The notes: a model not told the origin generated them from the letters alone. A DNA stretch of 64,000 bases from JAMXLO01 sp963719805 (GCA_963719805.1 CAVRDF010000007.1:310001-374000); one strand, 5' to 3'; shown: positions 32,028 through 41,513, counted from the stretch's first letter. Numbers and translations: made by a program.

Positions 32028-32293
32028 CGGCGCCCCGAGCGGCGCAGCCTCTTCGTCTCGGCGTGGCGCTTGCTTGGACTGCCGCGTTCGTATCGCTCTC
32101 GCCTTGCCGGCATTGGTCATGGCGTCTCTGTCGCACCGATTCGCATGGATTTGGTCATGAGGCCGAGGCGCGGGAAGGTGGCCCACCCCGGTGGGTGCGC
32201 GCAAGCAGGTGGTTTTCGGCACCACCATTTCGATTGACGATATTGCCGCTGAAGTGGTGCATTCCTGACATCGTCATCACGGTGGTGAGCCAG

Positions 32294-32908
32294 ATGAATT
32301 GGGATTCTGTTCAGTTGGAAGCAAAGGCGAAGGGCTATCTCGTCTTCGGCATCGACCAGGCCCAGACCGCCGTGTTGACGCAGCCCGGTCCATGGGGAAG
32401 CGCTTTCGACGGATACTGCATCGGTTTGTCGGCAAGCTGGGTATCGCTGGCATATCAGGGCAAGGATTTCCCCGTCAGCGGCGACGCATGCGATTATCCG
32501 CCGTGGCAGGCCACCGAGGCTCAGAACCTTTCGGACGCCCTAAAGAGGGTCGAATGGTTTGACTGGTGGAAGGTTGCGCTGGCGCCGTTCCAGTGCACTT
32601 TGTCGGATGGGTTGCGCGCCATCCGACACACAAAGCCGACGGCCGACTTCCTATGGTCGATCATGTCGCAAGCCTATGGCTGCTACGGTGTCTATCTGCA
32701 AGGCAGCGGCGGCGCTCATGCGATCGCGCTGCGGCATGGCCGGGACAATCGCTACCACTTGTTCGATCCGAACTACTTCCACATCGCGATCAAGGAGAAG
32801 GACACGTTCAAGGCGTACGTGGATCTCTATCTGAGAAAGTCGGGCTACGATAAGCAATTCGAGAAGAAGACTGGCGTCGTCGGGATCAGACCGCCAATCA
32901 CTGCCTGA
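32294..32908 (+). CDS. YopT-type (C58) papain-fold cysteine protease-like protein
   Basis: A 204-residue protein with a likely Cys-His-Asp triad in family-typical contexts: FDGYCIGLSASWV (Cys42), SGGAHAIALRH (His142) and YHLFDPNYF (Asp158). This resembles the YopT/AvrPphB C58 peptidase core with no extra domains. No signal peptide is seen. It starts divergently from the GNAT-MutT gene. Base composition is somewhat lower in GC than its neighbours. It could be a secreted effector, a toxin or a cellular protease; no secretion genes are adjacent. Confidence 0.65.
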   Translation: MNWDSVQLEAKAKGYLVFGIDQAQTAVLTQPGPWGSAFDGYCIGLSASWVSLAYQGKDFPVSGDACDYPPWQATEAQNLSDALKRVEWFDWWKVALAPFQCTLSDGLRAIRHTKPTADFLWSIMSQAYGCYGVYLQGSGGAHAIALRHGRDNRYHLFDPNYFHIAIKEKDTFKAYVDLYLRKSGYDKQFEKKTGVVGIRPPITA

Positions 32909-32970
32909 TCCAGCCTTGCCGCAGCCACGCTAACGCGCGAGTCTTGCCCGCAAACGGGAGGAAGTCTCGC

Positions 32971-33792
32971 ATGCAAATCGGCATCCACCTGCCGCATATC
33001 GGCCGCAAGGCCGGCCCCGACGCGATCCGCCGCGCCGCCATGCAGGCCGAGGAACTCGGGTTTGCCGATGTCTGGGTCAGCGAACACATCATCATCCCGA
33101 AAGGCGCGCCCTACCCGCCCTCGCCAAATTTCTGGGACCCGGTTCTGACACTGACCTGGGCCGCCGCATTCACCAAGCGGGTGAGACTTGGCACCAGTGT
33201 GTTGGTGCTGCCGATGCGACATCCGCTGCCGCTGGCGAAGGAACTCGCGACGCTGCAGAACTTGTCCCAAGGCAGGCTGATCCTGGGTGCGGGCGTCGGC
33301 TGGATGGAGGCTGAGTTCAACGCGCTCGGCGTGCCTTTCCGCGAGCGCGGCCGGCGCATGGACGAGGGCATCGCCATGATGAAGGCGGTGTGGTCGGACG
33401 ATCCGGTGACGTTCCCGGCGCGCTGGATCGAAGCGAGGATCGACACCATGCGCATGCAGCCCAAACCGTGCGCGCCGATACCGATATGGATCGGGGGTTC
33501 GTCCGATGCGGCGATTGCGCGCGCTCTGCGGCTGGACGGTTGGCATGGCAGCCGGGTGACACCGGAACAGGCGCCGGCGATGGTGCAGCGATTGCGCGCC
33601 GAACGGCCCGGCGCTGACTTCACCGTGTCACTTCGCGCGCCGTACGAGCGCGACATGGGCGCGGTGCGCACTCGGCTCGCGGCGTACAAGGCCGCCGGCA
33701 TCCAGCACGTGCTGATCGCACCCGAGGAGCGCGAGATCGACGAATATCTGACGGCCGTGGAACGCGTCGCGAAGTGCGCCGAGGGATTATGA
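32971..33792 (+). CDS. Luciferase-like monooxygenase (LLM class, F420-type TIGR03619-like)
   Basis: A 273-residue flavin- or F420-dependent oxidoreductase with an (alpha/beta)8 fold. It begins MQIGIHLPHIGRKAG and has FADVWVSEHI, VRLGTSVLVLPMRHPLPLAKELATL, SQGRLILGAGVGWMEAEF and PIPIWIGGSSDAA. GGGAGG precedes the ATG at 32971. Substrate is unknown. The GFA gene follows 63 bases downstream. Confidence 0.85.
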   Translation: MQIGIHLPHIGRKAGPDAIRRAAMQAEELGFADVWVSEHIIIPKGAPYPPSPNFWDPVLTLTWAAAFTKRVRLGTSVLVLPMRHPLPLAKELATLQNLSQGRLILGAGVGWMEAEFNALGVPFRERGRRMDEGIAMMKAVWSDDPVTFPARWIEARIDTMRMQPKPCAPIPIWIGGSSDAAIARALRLDGWHGSRVTPEQAPAMVQRLRAERPGADFTVSLRAPYERDMGAVRTRLAAYKAAGIQHVLIAPEEREIDEYLTAVERVAKCAEGL

Positions 33793-33855
33793 ACTTGCCG
33801 TACCCGGCAATGCTGGGCTTTGCTCAGCCGACGAAGAACAGGGGAGGCTTTTGAC

Positions 33856-34263
33856 ATGGCAAATGCAACCGGCGGCTGCCTGTGTGGGCGCGTCCGTTAC
33901 ACGGTGACCGGCGATCCGGTGTTCTCCGGCCTGTGCCACTGCCGCAACTGCCAACGTTATACGGGAACGACCTTCGAGGCGGTCGCTGCGTATCCGGCAA
34001 GCGCGGTCTCGGTGCAGGGTGAGCTGAAGGCGTATCAGGACACAGGCGATACCGGAAAGTCGGTGTTCCGCCGCTTCTGCCCGAACTGCGGGTCGGGCGT
34101 GTTGGCAGACGCCGAGGTGATGCCGGACGTGGTGATGGTGCTGGCCGGCACGTTGGACGATGCATCGGCGTACCAGCCGGCCATGGAAATATTCTGCAAG
34201 AGCGCTCAGCCCTGGTTTCATGGCAATGGCGAACGGCAACGCTTTGCCGCGATGCCTGGCTGA
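33856..34263 (+). CDS. GFA family zinc-binding protein
   Basis: A 135-residue protein of the glutathione-dependent formaldehyde-activating enzyme family. It carries the zinc cysteine sets GCLCGRVRY (Cys8, Cys10), CHCRNCQ and CPNCGSG, and the YPASAVSVQGELKAY core. GGGGAGG is upstream of the ATG. Most members have no proven reaction. Confidence 0.88.
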   Translation: MANATGGCLCGRVRYTVTGDPVFSGLCHCRNCQRYTGTTFEAVAAYPASAVSVQGELKAYQDTGDTGKSVFRRFCPNCGSGVLADAEVMPDVVMVLAGTLDDASAYQPAMEIFCKSAQPWFHGNGERQRFAAMPG

Positions 34264-34301
34264 CGTTTTGCCGCGGCGCTGAAGCAAGAACAGGGGGAAT
34301 A

Positions 34302-35273
34302 ATGCTCGGAACGATCAGGCTTCTCGCGGCAGCGGCGGCGCTGCTGCTGCTGACAACAGGTGCGCGCGCCGACACGTTGGGTTTTGCCGGCTCGGTCACC
34401 TGGTTCGGTCAGGTGCCGATAATGGTCGCGATCGACAAGGGCTACTTCAAGGAACAAGGCCTCGACATCGACTATCAGGTGATCCTCAACTCCAGCGATC
34501 GGCTTGCATCGGTCGATGCGGGATCATCGGCGTTCAGCAATCTGGGCCGCAGTTCGATCATCCCGGCGATGGCCCGCGGCGACACCAATTTCTATTACTT
34601 CGCCAACGTCGATGATTCGCCGGGCAACGAGGGCTGTTGGGCACGCCCCGGCATCGCCTCGATCAAGGACCTCAAGGGCAAGAAGGTCGCTGCCAACACC
34701 TCGGCGGAAATCACCCTGGGTGGGCTGCTGTCGACGCATGACATGACCGAGAAGGATCTCGATTATCTCAACCTCGGCCCTAACGAAATGGCGCCGGCTC
34801 TGGCCAAGGGTGACATCGCTGCCGCCTGCGTCTGGCAACCATTGCTCGACGGTCTGAAGAAGGCGGCGCCGGACGGAAAGCTGCTAGGCCTGGATACCGA
34901 CACGACGACGTTCCAGAAGTTCGGCACGATGGCGTCACCGGACATCGTGATCATCTCGCGCAAGTTGGTCGATCAGCATCCCGATCAGGCCCGCGGCCTG
35001 GCGATCGCGCTGTTGAAGGGTGCCGACTATGCGCTGGCCAATCCTGATGATACGGCAAAGACGGTCGCGCACTACTTCAAAAAGTCGCCCGAGGACGTGC
35101 TCGAGGGGATGAAGGCGATGAAGTATTTCGGCACAAAAAACTGGCAGGAGCACATGAAGGCGCACACCGCGCAGATGCAGTACCTGGCGCAGTGGCTGTA
35201 CGACGCCAAGAAGATCCCCAGCGTCCCTGACGTTGCGAAGTGGGAGAACATCAGCTTCATCCCCGCGCAGTGA
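34302..35273 (+). CDS. ABC transporter substrate-binding protein (NrtA/SsuA/TauA type)
   Basis: A 323-residue periplasmic binding protein with a signal peptide (LLAAAAALLLLTTGARA, cleavage near residue 24). The mature part starts DTLGFAGSVTWFGQVPIMVAIDKGYFKEQGLDI, typical of nitrate/sulfonate/taurine or thiamine-precursor binding proteins. It is first in a three-gene operon, overlapping the permease gene (GTGA). The ligand is not identifiable from sequence alone. Confidence 0.88.
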   Translation: MLGTIRLLAAAAALLLLTTGARADTLGFAGSVTWFGQVPIMVAIDKGYFKEQGLDIDYQVILNSSDRLASVDAGSSAFSNLGRSSIIPAMARGDTNFYYFANVDDSPGNEGCWARPGIASIKDLKGKKVAANTSAEITLGGLLSTHDMTEKDLDYLNLGPNEMAPALAKGDIAAACVWQPLLDGLKKAAPDGKLLGLDTDTTTFQKFGTMASPDIVIISRKLVDQHPDQARGLAIALLKGADYALANPDDTAKTVAHYFKKSPEDVLEGMKAMKYFGTKNWQEHMKAHTAQMQYLAQWLYDAKKIPSVPDVAKWENISFIPAQ

Positions 35274-36025
35274 AACGAGCCGCCGTCAGCCTCGCGTCCG
35301 TCGCCACGTTCCTGCTTGTCTGGCAACTCGCCACCACGGCCGGTGCGATCTCGCCGATCTTCCTGCCATCCCCCGGACAAATCGTCGCGCAGGCCCAAGA
35401 ACTCATCAGCACCGGCGAACTCTGGCGGTCGATCCTGGTTTCGTCGGAGCGCGTGTTCGCCGGCTTCGTTCTCGCCGGCCTTGTCGCGGTGCCCCTTGGT
35501 GTGGTGATGGCCGTATGGTGGCCGGCAAAGGCCATCGTCGATCCGTTCATCTCGCTGCTGCGGCCGCTGCCGTCGATCACCTGGATTCCGCTAACGATAC
35601 TCTGGCTCGGCATCGGCGAGCAGCAGAAGGTCGCGATCGTGTTCCTTGGCTCGTGGATCTACATCCTGTTCTACACACTGTCCGCGGTGCAGCGCGTCGA
35701 TCCGCTGTTGATCCGCGCGGCACGCAATCTCGGCGCCGGCGATACCGCGGTGATGTGGCAGGTGATCCTTCCCGCTGCGCTGCCAGGCATCATCGCCGGC
35801 CTCAAGATCACCCTCGCCATCGCATGGTCCTGCGTGCTGTCGGCAGAGCTGGTTGCGGCGCAATCCGGACTCGGCGCGCTGATCTGGCAAGGCAAGGACT
35901 GGGGTAATCTGCCGTTGGTGCTCGTCGGCATGGTGGCGATTTCCATCACCGTATTGGTCGCCGACACAGCGGCCAACTATCTCGAACGCGTGCTGCTGCC
36001 CTGGGAGCGGCATCGCCGCACCTGA
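35270..36025 (+). CDS. ABC transporter permease (SsuC/TauC type)
   Basis: A 251-residue inner-membrane permease with about six helices. The coupling EAA loop is near residues 145-175 (RAARNLGAGDTAVMWQVILP). The GTG start at 35270 overlaps the binding protein stop, and its TGA overlaps the ATPase start (TGATG), so all three are coupled. Confidence 0.9.
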   Translation: MKRAAVSLASVATFLLVWQLATTAGAISPIFLPSPGQIVAQAQELISTGELWRSILVSSERVFAGFVLAGLVAVPLGVVMAVWWPAKAIVDPFISLLRPLPSITWIPLTILWLGIGEQQKVAIVFLGSWIYILFYTLSAVQRVDPLLIRAARNLGAGDTAVMWQVILPAALPGIIAGLKITLAIAWSCVLSAELVAAQSGLGALIWQGKDWGNLPLVLVGMVAISITVLVADTAANYLERVLLPWERHRRT

Positions 36026-36807
36026 TGCCGTCCATCCTTCGCGCCGAACACGTGACCCGCATGTTTTCCATTGGCCGCGGCCCGGCCGTGGTGGCGGTGC
36101 AGGATTTCTCGCTCGACGTCGCCGCCGGCGAGTTCGTCTGCCTGCTCGGTGCGTCCGGCTGCGGCAAGAGCACCATGCTCAACCTGTTCGCCGGCTTCAT
36201 CCAGCCAACCGAAGGCCGCGTGCTGTTGCACGGCGAACCGATCACCCGCATCGAGCCGCGCTGCGGTGTGGTCTTCCAGTCGTACGCGCTGTTCCCGTGG
36301 AAAACCGTGCAGGGCAACGTCGAGTTCGGCCTCCGCATGCAGCGCGTGGCCGCCGCCGAGCGCCGCCGCCGCGCCGCGCGCTTCATCGAACTGGTGAAGC
36401 TGCAAGGTTTTGAGCGTCACTACCCCGCGGAACTCTCCGGCGGCATGCAGCAGCGTGTGACTCTGGCGCGCATCCTCGCCGCTAATCCGGAAGTGCTGCT
36501 GATGGACGAACCGTTTGCCGCGCTCGACGCGATGACACGGCAGGAAATGCAAGAGGAACTGCTGCGCATCCAGGAAGCCAGCCGCAAGACCGTGCTGTTC
36601 ATCACCCACAGCATCGATGAGGCGCTGATCCTTGCCGACAGGATCGTGGTGATGTCGGCGCGGCCAGGCCGGGTGAAGGCGATCCTGCCCAACGCACTGC
36701 CTCGGCCACGTCATGTCTCGATCCAGCTTTCACCCGACTACGCAGCGCTGAAAGCCGAGGTCTGGGGTCTGGTCGAAGGCGAGGTGCACCGCCATACTGG
36801 CGGGTAG
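36025..36807 (+). CDS. ABC transporter ATP-binding protein (SsuB/TauB type)
   Basis: A 260-residue ATPase with Walker A GASGCGKST, Q-loop VFQSYALFPW, signature LSGGMQQRV and Walker B VLLMDEPFAALD, then ITHSIDEAL. It completes the nitrate/sulfonate/taurine-type importer with the two preceding genes. Confidence 0.92.
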   Translation: MPSILRAEHVTRMFSIGRGPAVVAVQDFSLDVAAGEFVCLLGASGCGKSTMLNLFAGFIQPTEGRVLLHGEPITRIEPRCGVVFQSYALFPWKTVQGNVEFGLRMQRVAAAERRRRAARFIELVKLQGFERHYPAELSGGMQQRVTLARILAANPEVLLMDEPFAALDAMTRQEMQEELLRIQEASRKTVLFITHSIDEALILADRIVVMSARPGRVKAILPNALPRPRHVSIQLSPDYAALKAEVWGLVEGEVHRHTGG

Positions 36808-36823
36808 CAGAAAGGCCTCGTTT

Positions 36824-38101
36824 ATGTCCGCCGCCTTGGCAAGATTTTGCTCCGGACGCGTCCACTACGCCTGGGTCGCGCTATTCGTTGCCTTCACCCT
36901 GACCTTGTGCGCCATCGGCGTCCGTTCCGGCCCCAGCGTCATGATCGTCCCGCTGGAGCAGGCGTTCGGCTGGAGCGCCGGGACGATTTCGGCGGCGATC
37001 TCGCTCAACATCCTGCTGCTCGGTCTGACCGGCCCGTTCATCACCGGCCTGATGGAAACACTGGGGCTGAAGCGCACGATCATGCTGTGCCTGTTCGTGC
37101 TGCTGGCCGGTACCGGCTTCTCCGCGTTCATCACGACTCCATGGCAGTTGTTCGTCACCTGGGGCCTTCTCGTCGGCATCGGCTCTAGCGCCGGTGCTGT
37201 GGGCATGTCCGCCGCGGTAGCCAATCGCTGGTTCGTCACCCACCGCGGCCTGGCGATGGGCCTGCTGACCTCGGCGAATGCAGCGGGGCAGTTGATCTTC
37301 CTGCCCTTCCTCGGAAAACTCTCGCAGGACTACGGCTGGCAGAGCGTGTCGATCGCGGTGACTGTGACAGTGGCGGTGCTGATCCCAGTGACCGCCCTGC
37401 TGCTGCCGGAGACGCCGGCTGCCATCGGACTGGAACCTTACGGCGCCAAAGGCGAGCCACCCGTACCGCCGCGCACCGGCAATCCGTTTTCGCTGGCAAT
37501 CGAAGGCCTGCTCAGCGGCGTCCGGTCGATGGACTTTTGGCTGCTCGCGATCAGCTATGCGATCTGCGGCTTCTCCACCAATGGGCTCATCGGCACGCAC
37601 CTGATCGCGTTCTGCGTCGATCATGGCTATTCGCAGTTTGCCGGCGCCGGCATCCTCGCCTCGCTCGGCGTGTTCAGCCTGATCGGTGCGACGATTTCCG
37701 GCTGGCTGACCGATCGCTACAACCCGCGCATCCTCTTGTTCTGGATTTTCGGACTGCGCGGCCTGTCGCTGATGCTGCTGCCGTACACCAACTTCGACAC
37801 ACTCAGCCTGACGATATTCGCGGTGTTCTACGGCCTCGACTGGATCGCCGTGATGCCGCCGATCTTCGCGCTGGTGAACGACGTGTTCGGCAGGAAGTCA
37901 TCACCGGTGATCATGTCGTGGATTTTTGCCACGCATCAAATCGGCGGCGCGCTCGCCGCGGTCGGCGCCGGAGTGGTCCGCACCGCGACCGGCAGTTACC
38001 TGCTGGCATTCCTGGTCAGTGGCCTGGCGTGCCTGGCCGCATCGCTGTTGGTGCTGCGGATTGCACGCTCTCGTCCGGCAGTGCCGATCGCCGCCGAGTA
38101 G
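36824..38101 (+). CDS. MFS transporter
   Basis: A 425-residue 12-helix major facilitator protein. It has FGWSAGTISAAISLNIL, TGMETLG-like helix-4 segments, and the loop 6-7 AIGLEPYGAKGEP. It resembles oxalate/formate-antiporter or monocarboxylate-type MFS proteins. It lies 16 bases after the ABC ATPase gene and might share a substrate with that importer. Confidence 0.85.
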   Translation: MSAALARFCSGRVHYAWVALFVAFTLTLCAIGVRSGPSVMIVPLEQAFGWSAGTISAAISLNILLLGLTGPFITGLMETLGLKRTIMLCLFVLLAGTGFSAFITTPWQLFVTWGLLVGIGSSAGAVGMSAAVANRWFVTHRGLAMGLLTSANAAGQLIFLPFLGKLSQDYGWQSVSIAVTVTVAVLIPVTALLLPETPAAIGLEPYGAKGEPPVPPRTGNPFSLAIEGLLSGVRSMDFWLLAISYAICGFSTNGLIGTHLIAFCVDHGYSQFAGAGILASLGVFSLIGATISGWLTDRYNPRILLFWIFGLRGLSLMLLPYTNFDTLSLTIFAVFYGLDWIAVMPPIFALVNDVFGRKSSPVIMSWIFATHQIGGALAAVGAGVVRTATGSYLLAFLVSGLACLAASLLVLRIARSRPAVPIAAE

Positions 38102-38245
38102 AACTTCCAGCAAAAGTATCCAAACAACAGCGCTTCCGGACTTGCGGCCAAGCCTTGCGGGCTGCCTAATCCATCATCGGCCGGCCGATGCGACACATCC
38201 GAATGGCCGGCTCGCGTTGGATCGAATTACAATAGTGAGGTTCGC

Positions 38246-39303
38246 ATGACCCCGCCGCGCGGATCGTCCACGCGTTCCGCCTTCACATCGCTTGTGCTGA
38301 TCGCTGTCGTCGTCGGCGGTTCTGCCGCGGCCTTCGCTTACACGGCAGGATGGTTCACGCCGCTGCGTCTCACCCCGGATCAAGTGGTGGATGCGTTCAC
38401 GCCTCCCAGCGGTCCGCCGCTCGGCCATCGCCGGAACCATGCCAAGGGCATCTGCTTCACCGGTGTCTTCGAGGCGAATGGGGCCGGTTCGACGCTCTCG
38501 GATGCCGCGATGTTCAACGGCGGGCGGTATCCTGCCCTGGGGCGCTTCAATCTGGGCACGGCGGAGCCGAACGCGCAGGACGCCACGGTCCGCACTCGCG
38601 GCATGGGGCTGCGCATCTCCGCGCCGAATGGCCAGGAATGGCGCACCGCGATGGTCAACCTGCCTTCTTTCCGGTCTCTACGCCACAGGCGTTGTACGAG
38701 CTGCTGATCGCCTCTGCGAGCAAGGCTCCTGATGCGATGAAGTCGTTCGCTGCCGCGCATCCGGAGATCGCGGCGTTCGGCGCCTGGGACAAGAGCGCCC
38801 CTTGGACCGGCAGCTACGCCGAAGAGCGCTACAACAGTCTCAACAGCTTCGTCTTCACCGATAGCTCTGGCGCCGACCATACAGTACGATGGTCGCTGCT
38901 GCCGGCAGCGCAACCTGTATCGGTCCCAACGGACGATCTTGCGAAGCGCGGCCCGGATTTCCTCGAGCAGGAAATCGCCGAGCGGGTCCACCAAGGCCCG
39001 CTTCGCTGGACCCTGTCAGTCAGCGTCGCCAATCCCGGTGATCCCACGGCGGATCCGAGCAAGGCATGGCCGGACGACCGCCGTTCCGTCGCAGTCGGCA
39101 CACTCATCGTGCAGCAGATCGAAGCCGAAGCGGACGGCCCCTGTCGCGACATCAATTTCGATCCGACCGTGCTGCCCGCCGGCATGCGGACATCGGACGA
39201 CCCTTTCCCGGCGGCGCGGTCGTCCGCCTACGCGAAGTCGTATGACCTGCGCACGGCAGAGGCGAAGTACTATCCGCGAACCGCGACGGGTGCCAAGCCA
39301 TGA
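38246..39303 (+). pseudogene. Catalase-family peroxidase (SrpA-like), frameshifted
   Basis: The frame from ATG 38246 encodes a membrane anchor (about residues 13-33) and a heme-catalase core with HAKGICFTGVFEANGAG, RYPALGRFNLG and VRTRGMGLRISAPNG, then stops at 38707. The expected continuation (FFPVSTPQALYELL...) lies in another frame to 39303. Adding one base near 38660-38675 joins them into a protein of about 352 residues. The family acts as a periplasmic catalase-related peroxidase, often with a b561-type cytochrome, and such a gene follows directly (ATGA). Either an assembly error or a recent loss. Confidence 0.82.
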
Positions 39304-39863
39304 ACAGGGTTCGTCATCGCTTCACGCCGCTCCAGCGCCTGCTGCATTGGCTGATGGCAGTCTGCATCCTGGCGATGCTGTTCATCGGCGTGGGCATGGT
39401 GTCCACCATCATGCCCAAGTACCTGACGCTTGTTTCAATCCACAAACCGCTCGGCATCGCTATCCTGGTGCTCGCATTGCTCCGGCTGGTTGTGCGGTGG
39501 CGCTACGGCGCGCCGCCGCTGCCTGCCGACCTGCCAGAGCCGATGAAGCTCGCAGCCTATCTCTCGCATTATGCGCTCTACGCCCTGATGATCGGCATGC
39601 CGCTGATCGGCTGGGCGATGCTGTCGGCCGCCGCGTACCCAGTCGTGCTGTACGGAAGCGTGCATCTTCCGGCAATACTGCCGCAGAGCGACAACCTTCA
39701 TGCGTTGCTCTGGGACGCGCACTTCTACCTTGCCTTCGCGTTCTTTGCGCTGATCCTGATGCACCTGGGGGCGGCACTTTTCCATGCGCTCGTCCGGCGC
39801 GACGGCGTGTTTGAGGCGATGGCGTCCGCGTCAGTCCACGACGAGGTCATCCCAGCCGAGTAA
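39300..39863 (+). CDS. Cytochrome b561 family protein
   Basis: A 187-residue inner-membrane protein with four helices. Histidines 16, 48, 141 and 155 are placed for two b-type hemes, as in bacterial cytochrome b561 (YodB/CybB). Its start overlaps the catalase-like gene stop, so it is a probable electron donor to that peroxidase. Confidence 0.9.
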   Translation: MNRVRHRFTPLQRLLHWLMAVCILAMLFIGVGMVSTIMPKYLTLVSIHKPLGIAILVLALLRLVVRWRYGAPPLPADLPEPMKLAAYLSHYALYALMIGMPLIGWAMLSAAAYPVVLYGSVHLPAILPQSDNLHALLWDAHFYLAFAFFALILMHLGAALFHALVRRDGVFEAMASASVHDEVIPAE

Positions 39864-39880
39864 CGCAACCCTCCCGGTCT

Positions 39881-39917
39881 GTCATTGCGAGGAGCGTGGC
39901 GACCGAAGCAAGCCAGG
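39881..39917 (+). repeat. REP-like intergenic repeat remnant
   Basis: The sequence gtcattgcgaggagcgtggc and the next 17 bases match the widespread alphaproteobacterial short repeat of the form GTCATTGCGAGGAGC..GCGACGAAGCAATCCAG. Only one copy was seen in the window. It sits between convergent genes, a common REP position. Confidence 0.55.
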
Positions 39918-39945
39918 GCCGACGATTGCTAGCGCTGCGTGCGCG

Positions 39946-40494
39946 CTACAGCCGCAATGCCGTCTTTATCTTGTAGGCGTTCTGCAACGGCGAGCCGATG
40001 GCGTTGTCGACTTCAAGATCATACTTCATGCCACTGTGGACGCGCTCGAACTGCCATCTCGCCAGTCCTTCCAACCTGTTCCCACGCTCCCTCTCCCTGG
40101 TCTCCAGAACATCCAGCGGCGCGAAAAGTCCGACGAAGTTGATGTCGTGCTGCGACAGCACTTCCCGGTATTGCTGCGCTCTCTCCCCGCCAATCATTAC
40201 TTCGTCAACAATGAGGTTGTTGCCTTGGTCGGCCATCGCACCAACGGCATACAGCATGCCGCGCATGGTGCGCTGCATGACCGGGCCAGACGTGATCATA
40301 ACCGACGGATGACCTTGTTCCTGTGCCGTCGTAAATGTCAGTCCGTCGGGATGCCCGATCATTCCCTTGGGCAGCATGTCGATGAATGCGTCCATCGCGA
40401 GATGCAGGAATGCTTCGTCCGTTATTCCTTGCAATGCTCTGGCGACAGAGCTTTTGCCAACGCTGCCGACACCATTAAGAATGATAACTCGCAT
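39946..40494 (-). CDS. Chloramphenicol phosphotransferase-like P-loop kinase
   Basis: A 182-residue P-loop kinase with GVGSVGKSS (8-16), DAFIDMLP near 36-43 and DEVM near 97-100. It resembles the CPT family that phosphorylates chloramphenicol in producers. In non-producers the substrate is unknown and resistance should not be assumed. It is a single gene convergent with cytochrome b561. Confidence 0.8.
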   Translation of the reverse strand: MRVIILNGVGSVGKSSVARALQGITDEAFLHLAMDAFIDMLPKGMIGHPDGLTFTTAQEQGHPSVMITSGPVMQRTMRGMLYAVGAMADQGNNLIVDEVMIGGERAQQYREVLSQHDINFVGLFAPLDVLETRERERGNRLEGLARWQFERVHSGMKYDLEVDNAIGSPLQNAYKIKTALRL

Positions 40495-40572
40495 GTTCGC
40501 TATCGATCCATTTCCGGCGTTGCCTGCAGGGTCTAATCTAGCGCGTCGCCGCTGCGCTTCTCGGCGTGACAG

Positions 40573-41490
40573 TCAGACCTGCGCCGGCCATCCTCCCGAT
40601 CGCACCAACTCGCGCGCGACGCCGCGTATGCTCTGATGGAACGCTTCAAAAATCTCCGGACGCTGCGGCGCATTCGTGCGCACGATCGCCAGCGGCCAGT
40701 ACGCCCGAGGATGAAATCGCAGCGCCGACACCTCGCCGCGCGTTTGTTCGCCAACGAACGCGCCTTGTGTCAGCAGACTGCATCCGATGCCTGCGCGGAT
40801 CAGCGCACGAATCATCAGATGGTCATCGACCTCCGCACGGATATCCAACGTGATGCCAGTGCGCGCCACCCAGTTGTCGAGCAGCCGGCGCGACGCATTC
40901 GGCCGGCTTGGCAGCAGCAATGGCACATCCGCCAGATCGGCGATCCGCACATGGTCACGTCCGGTTGGCATCGTGTCGGGCCGGCCAACCAGGAAGACCT
41001 CTTCCTTCACCAAGGGCGTTATCTCGAAACCCTTCTGCGGCAACGGATCGTGCAGGCAGGCAATGTCCACCTGCTCACGCACCAGCCATTCATGGATGTG
41101 GCCGGAAAATCCACCCGCAAGCTTCAGGAACACATTCGGATAGCGCGCATTGAATCGTTGCACCAATGCCGGCACCAGAAAATGCGCCGCGGCCGGCGGC
41201 ACCGCGAAGGCGATGCTGCCCGACGGTCCGCGCGCGCCATTGCGGATTTCCGTGCGCGCCTGATCGAGTTCGCGCAGCACCGAATGGCACCGCTTCAGCA
41301 GCACCTGGCCGGCGTCGGTCAGGTTGACCCCGTGCGCATGGCGGCTGAACAACCGCGCGCCAATTTCCTCCTCCAGCTTGCCGATCTGCCGGCTGACCGC
41401 TGGCTGCGAGATGCGCAGCAGCTCGGCGCCACGGCTGTAGCTGCCGCTTTCGGCGACGGTCTGGAAATAGCGCAGCGCCCGCGTTTCCAT
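40573..41490 (-). CDS. LysR-family transcriptional regulator
   Basis: A 305-residue regulator with an N-terminal winged helix-turn-helix (METRALRYFQTVAESGSYSRGAE, ISQPAVSRQIGKLEEEIGARLF) and a two-lobe effector domain from about residue 90. It is divergent from the luciferase-like gene at 41591. A 25-bp palindrome overlapping its start codon is its likely operator, so it probably represses itself and activates the divergent gene. Confidence 0.93.
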   Translation of the reverse strand: METRALRYFQTVAESGSYSRGAELLRISQPAVSRQIGKLEEEIGARLFSRHAHGVNLTDAGQVLLKRCHSVLRELDQARTEIRNGARGPSGSIAFAVPPAAAHFLVPALVQRFNARYPNVFLKLAGGFSGHIHEWLVREQVDIACLHDPLPQKGFEITPLVKEEVFLVGRPDTMPTGRDHVRIADLADVPLLLPSRPNASRRLLDNWVARTGITLDIRAEVDDHLMIRALIRAGIGCSLLTQGAFVGEQTRGEVSALRFHPRAYWPLAIVRTNAPQRPEIFEAFHQSIRGVARELVRSGGWPAQV

Positions 41491-41513
41491 AACTGATCCA
41501 ACACTTCAGTTAT
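41489..41513. promoter_or_regulatory. LysR-type operator and overlapping promoter
   Basis: A perfect inverted repeat ATAACTGA-N9-TCAGTTAT with the T-N11-A LysR pattern. It covers the lysR start codon and ends in TATAAT (41511-41516), a good -10 for the plus-strand luciferase-like gene. A weak -35 (cataac) at 41488-41493 fits a gene that needs activation. Confidence 0.7.
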
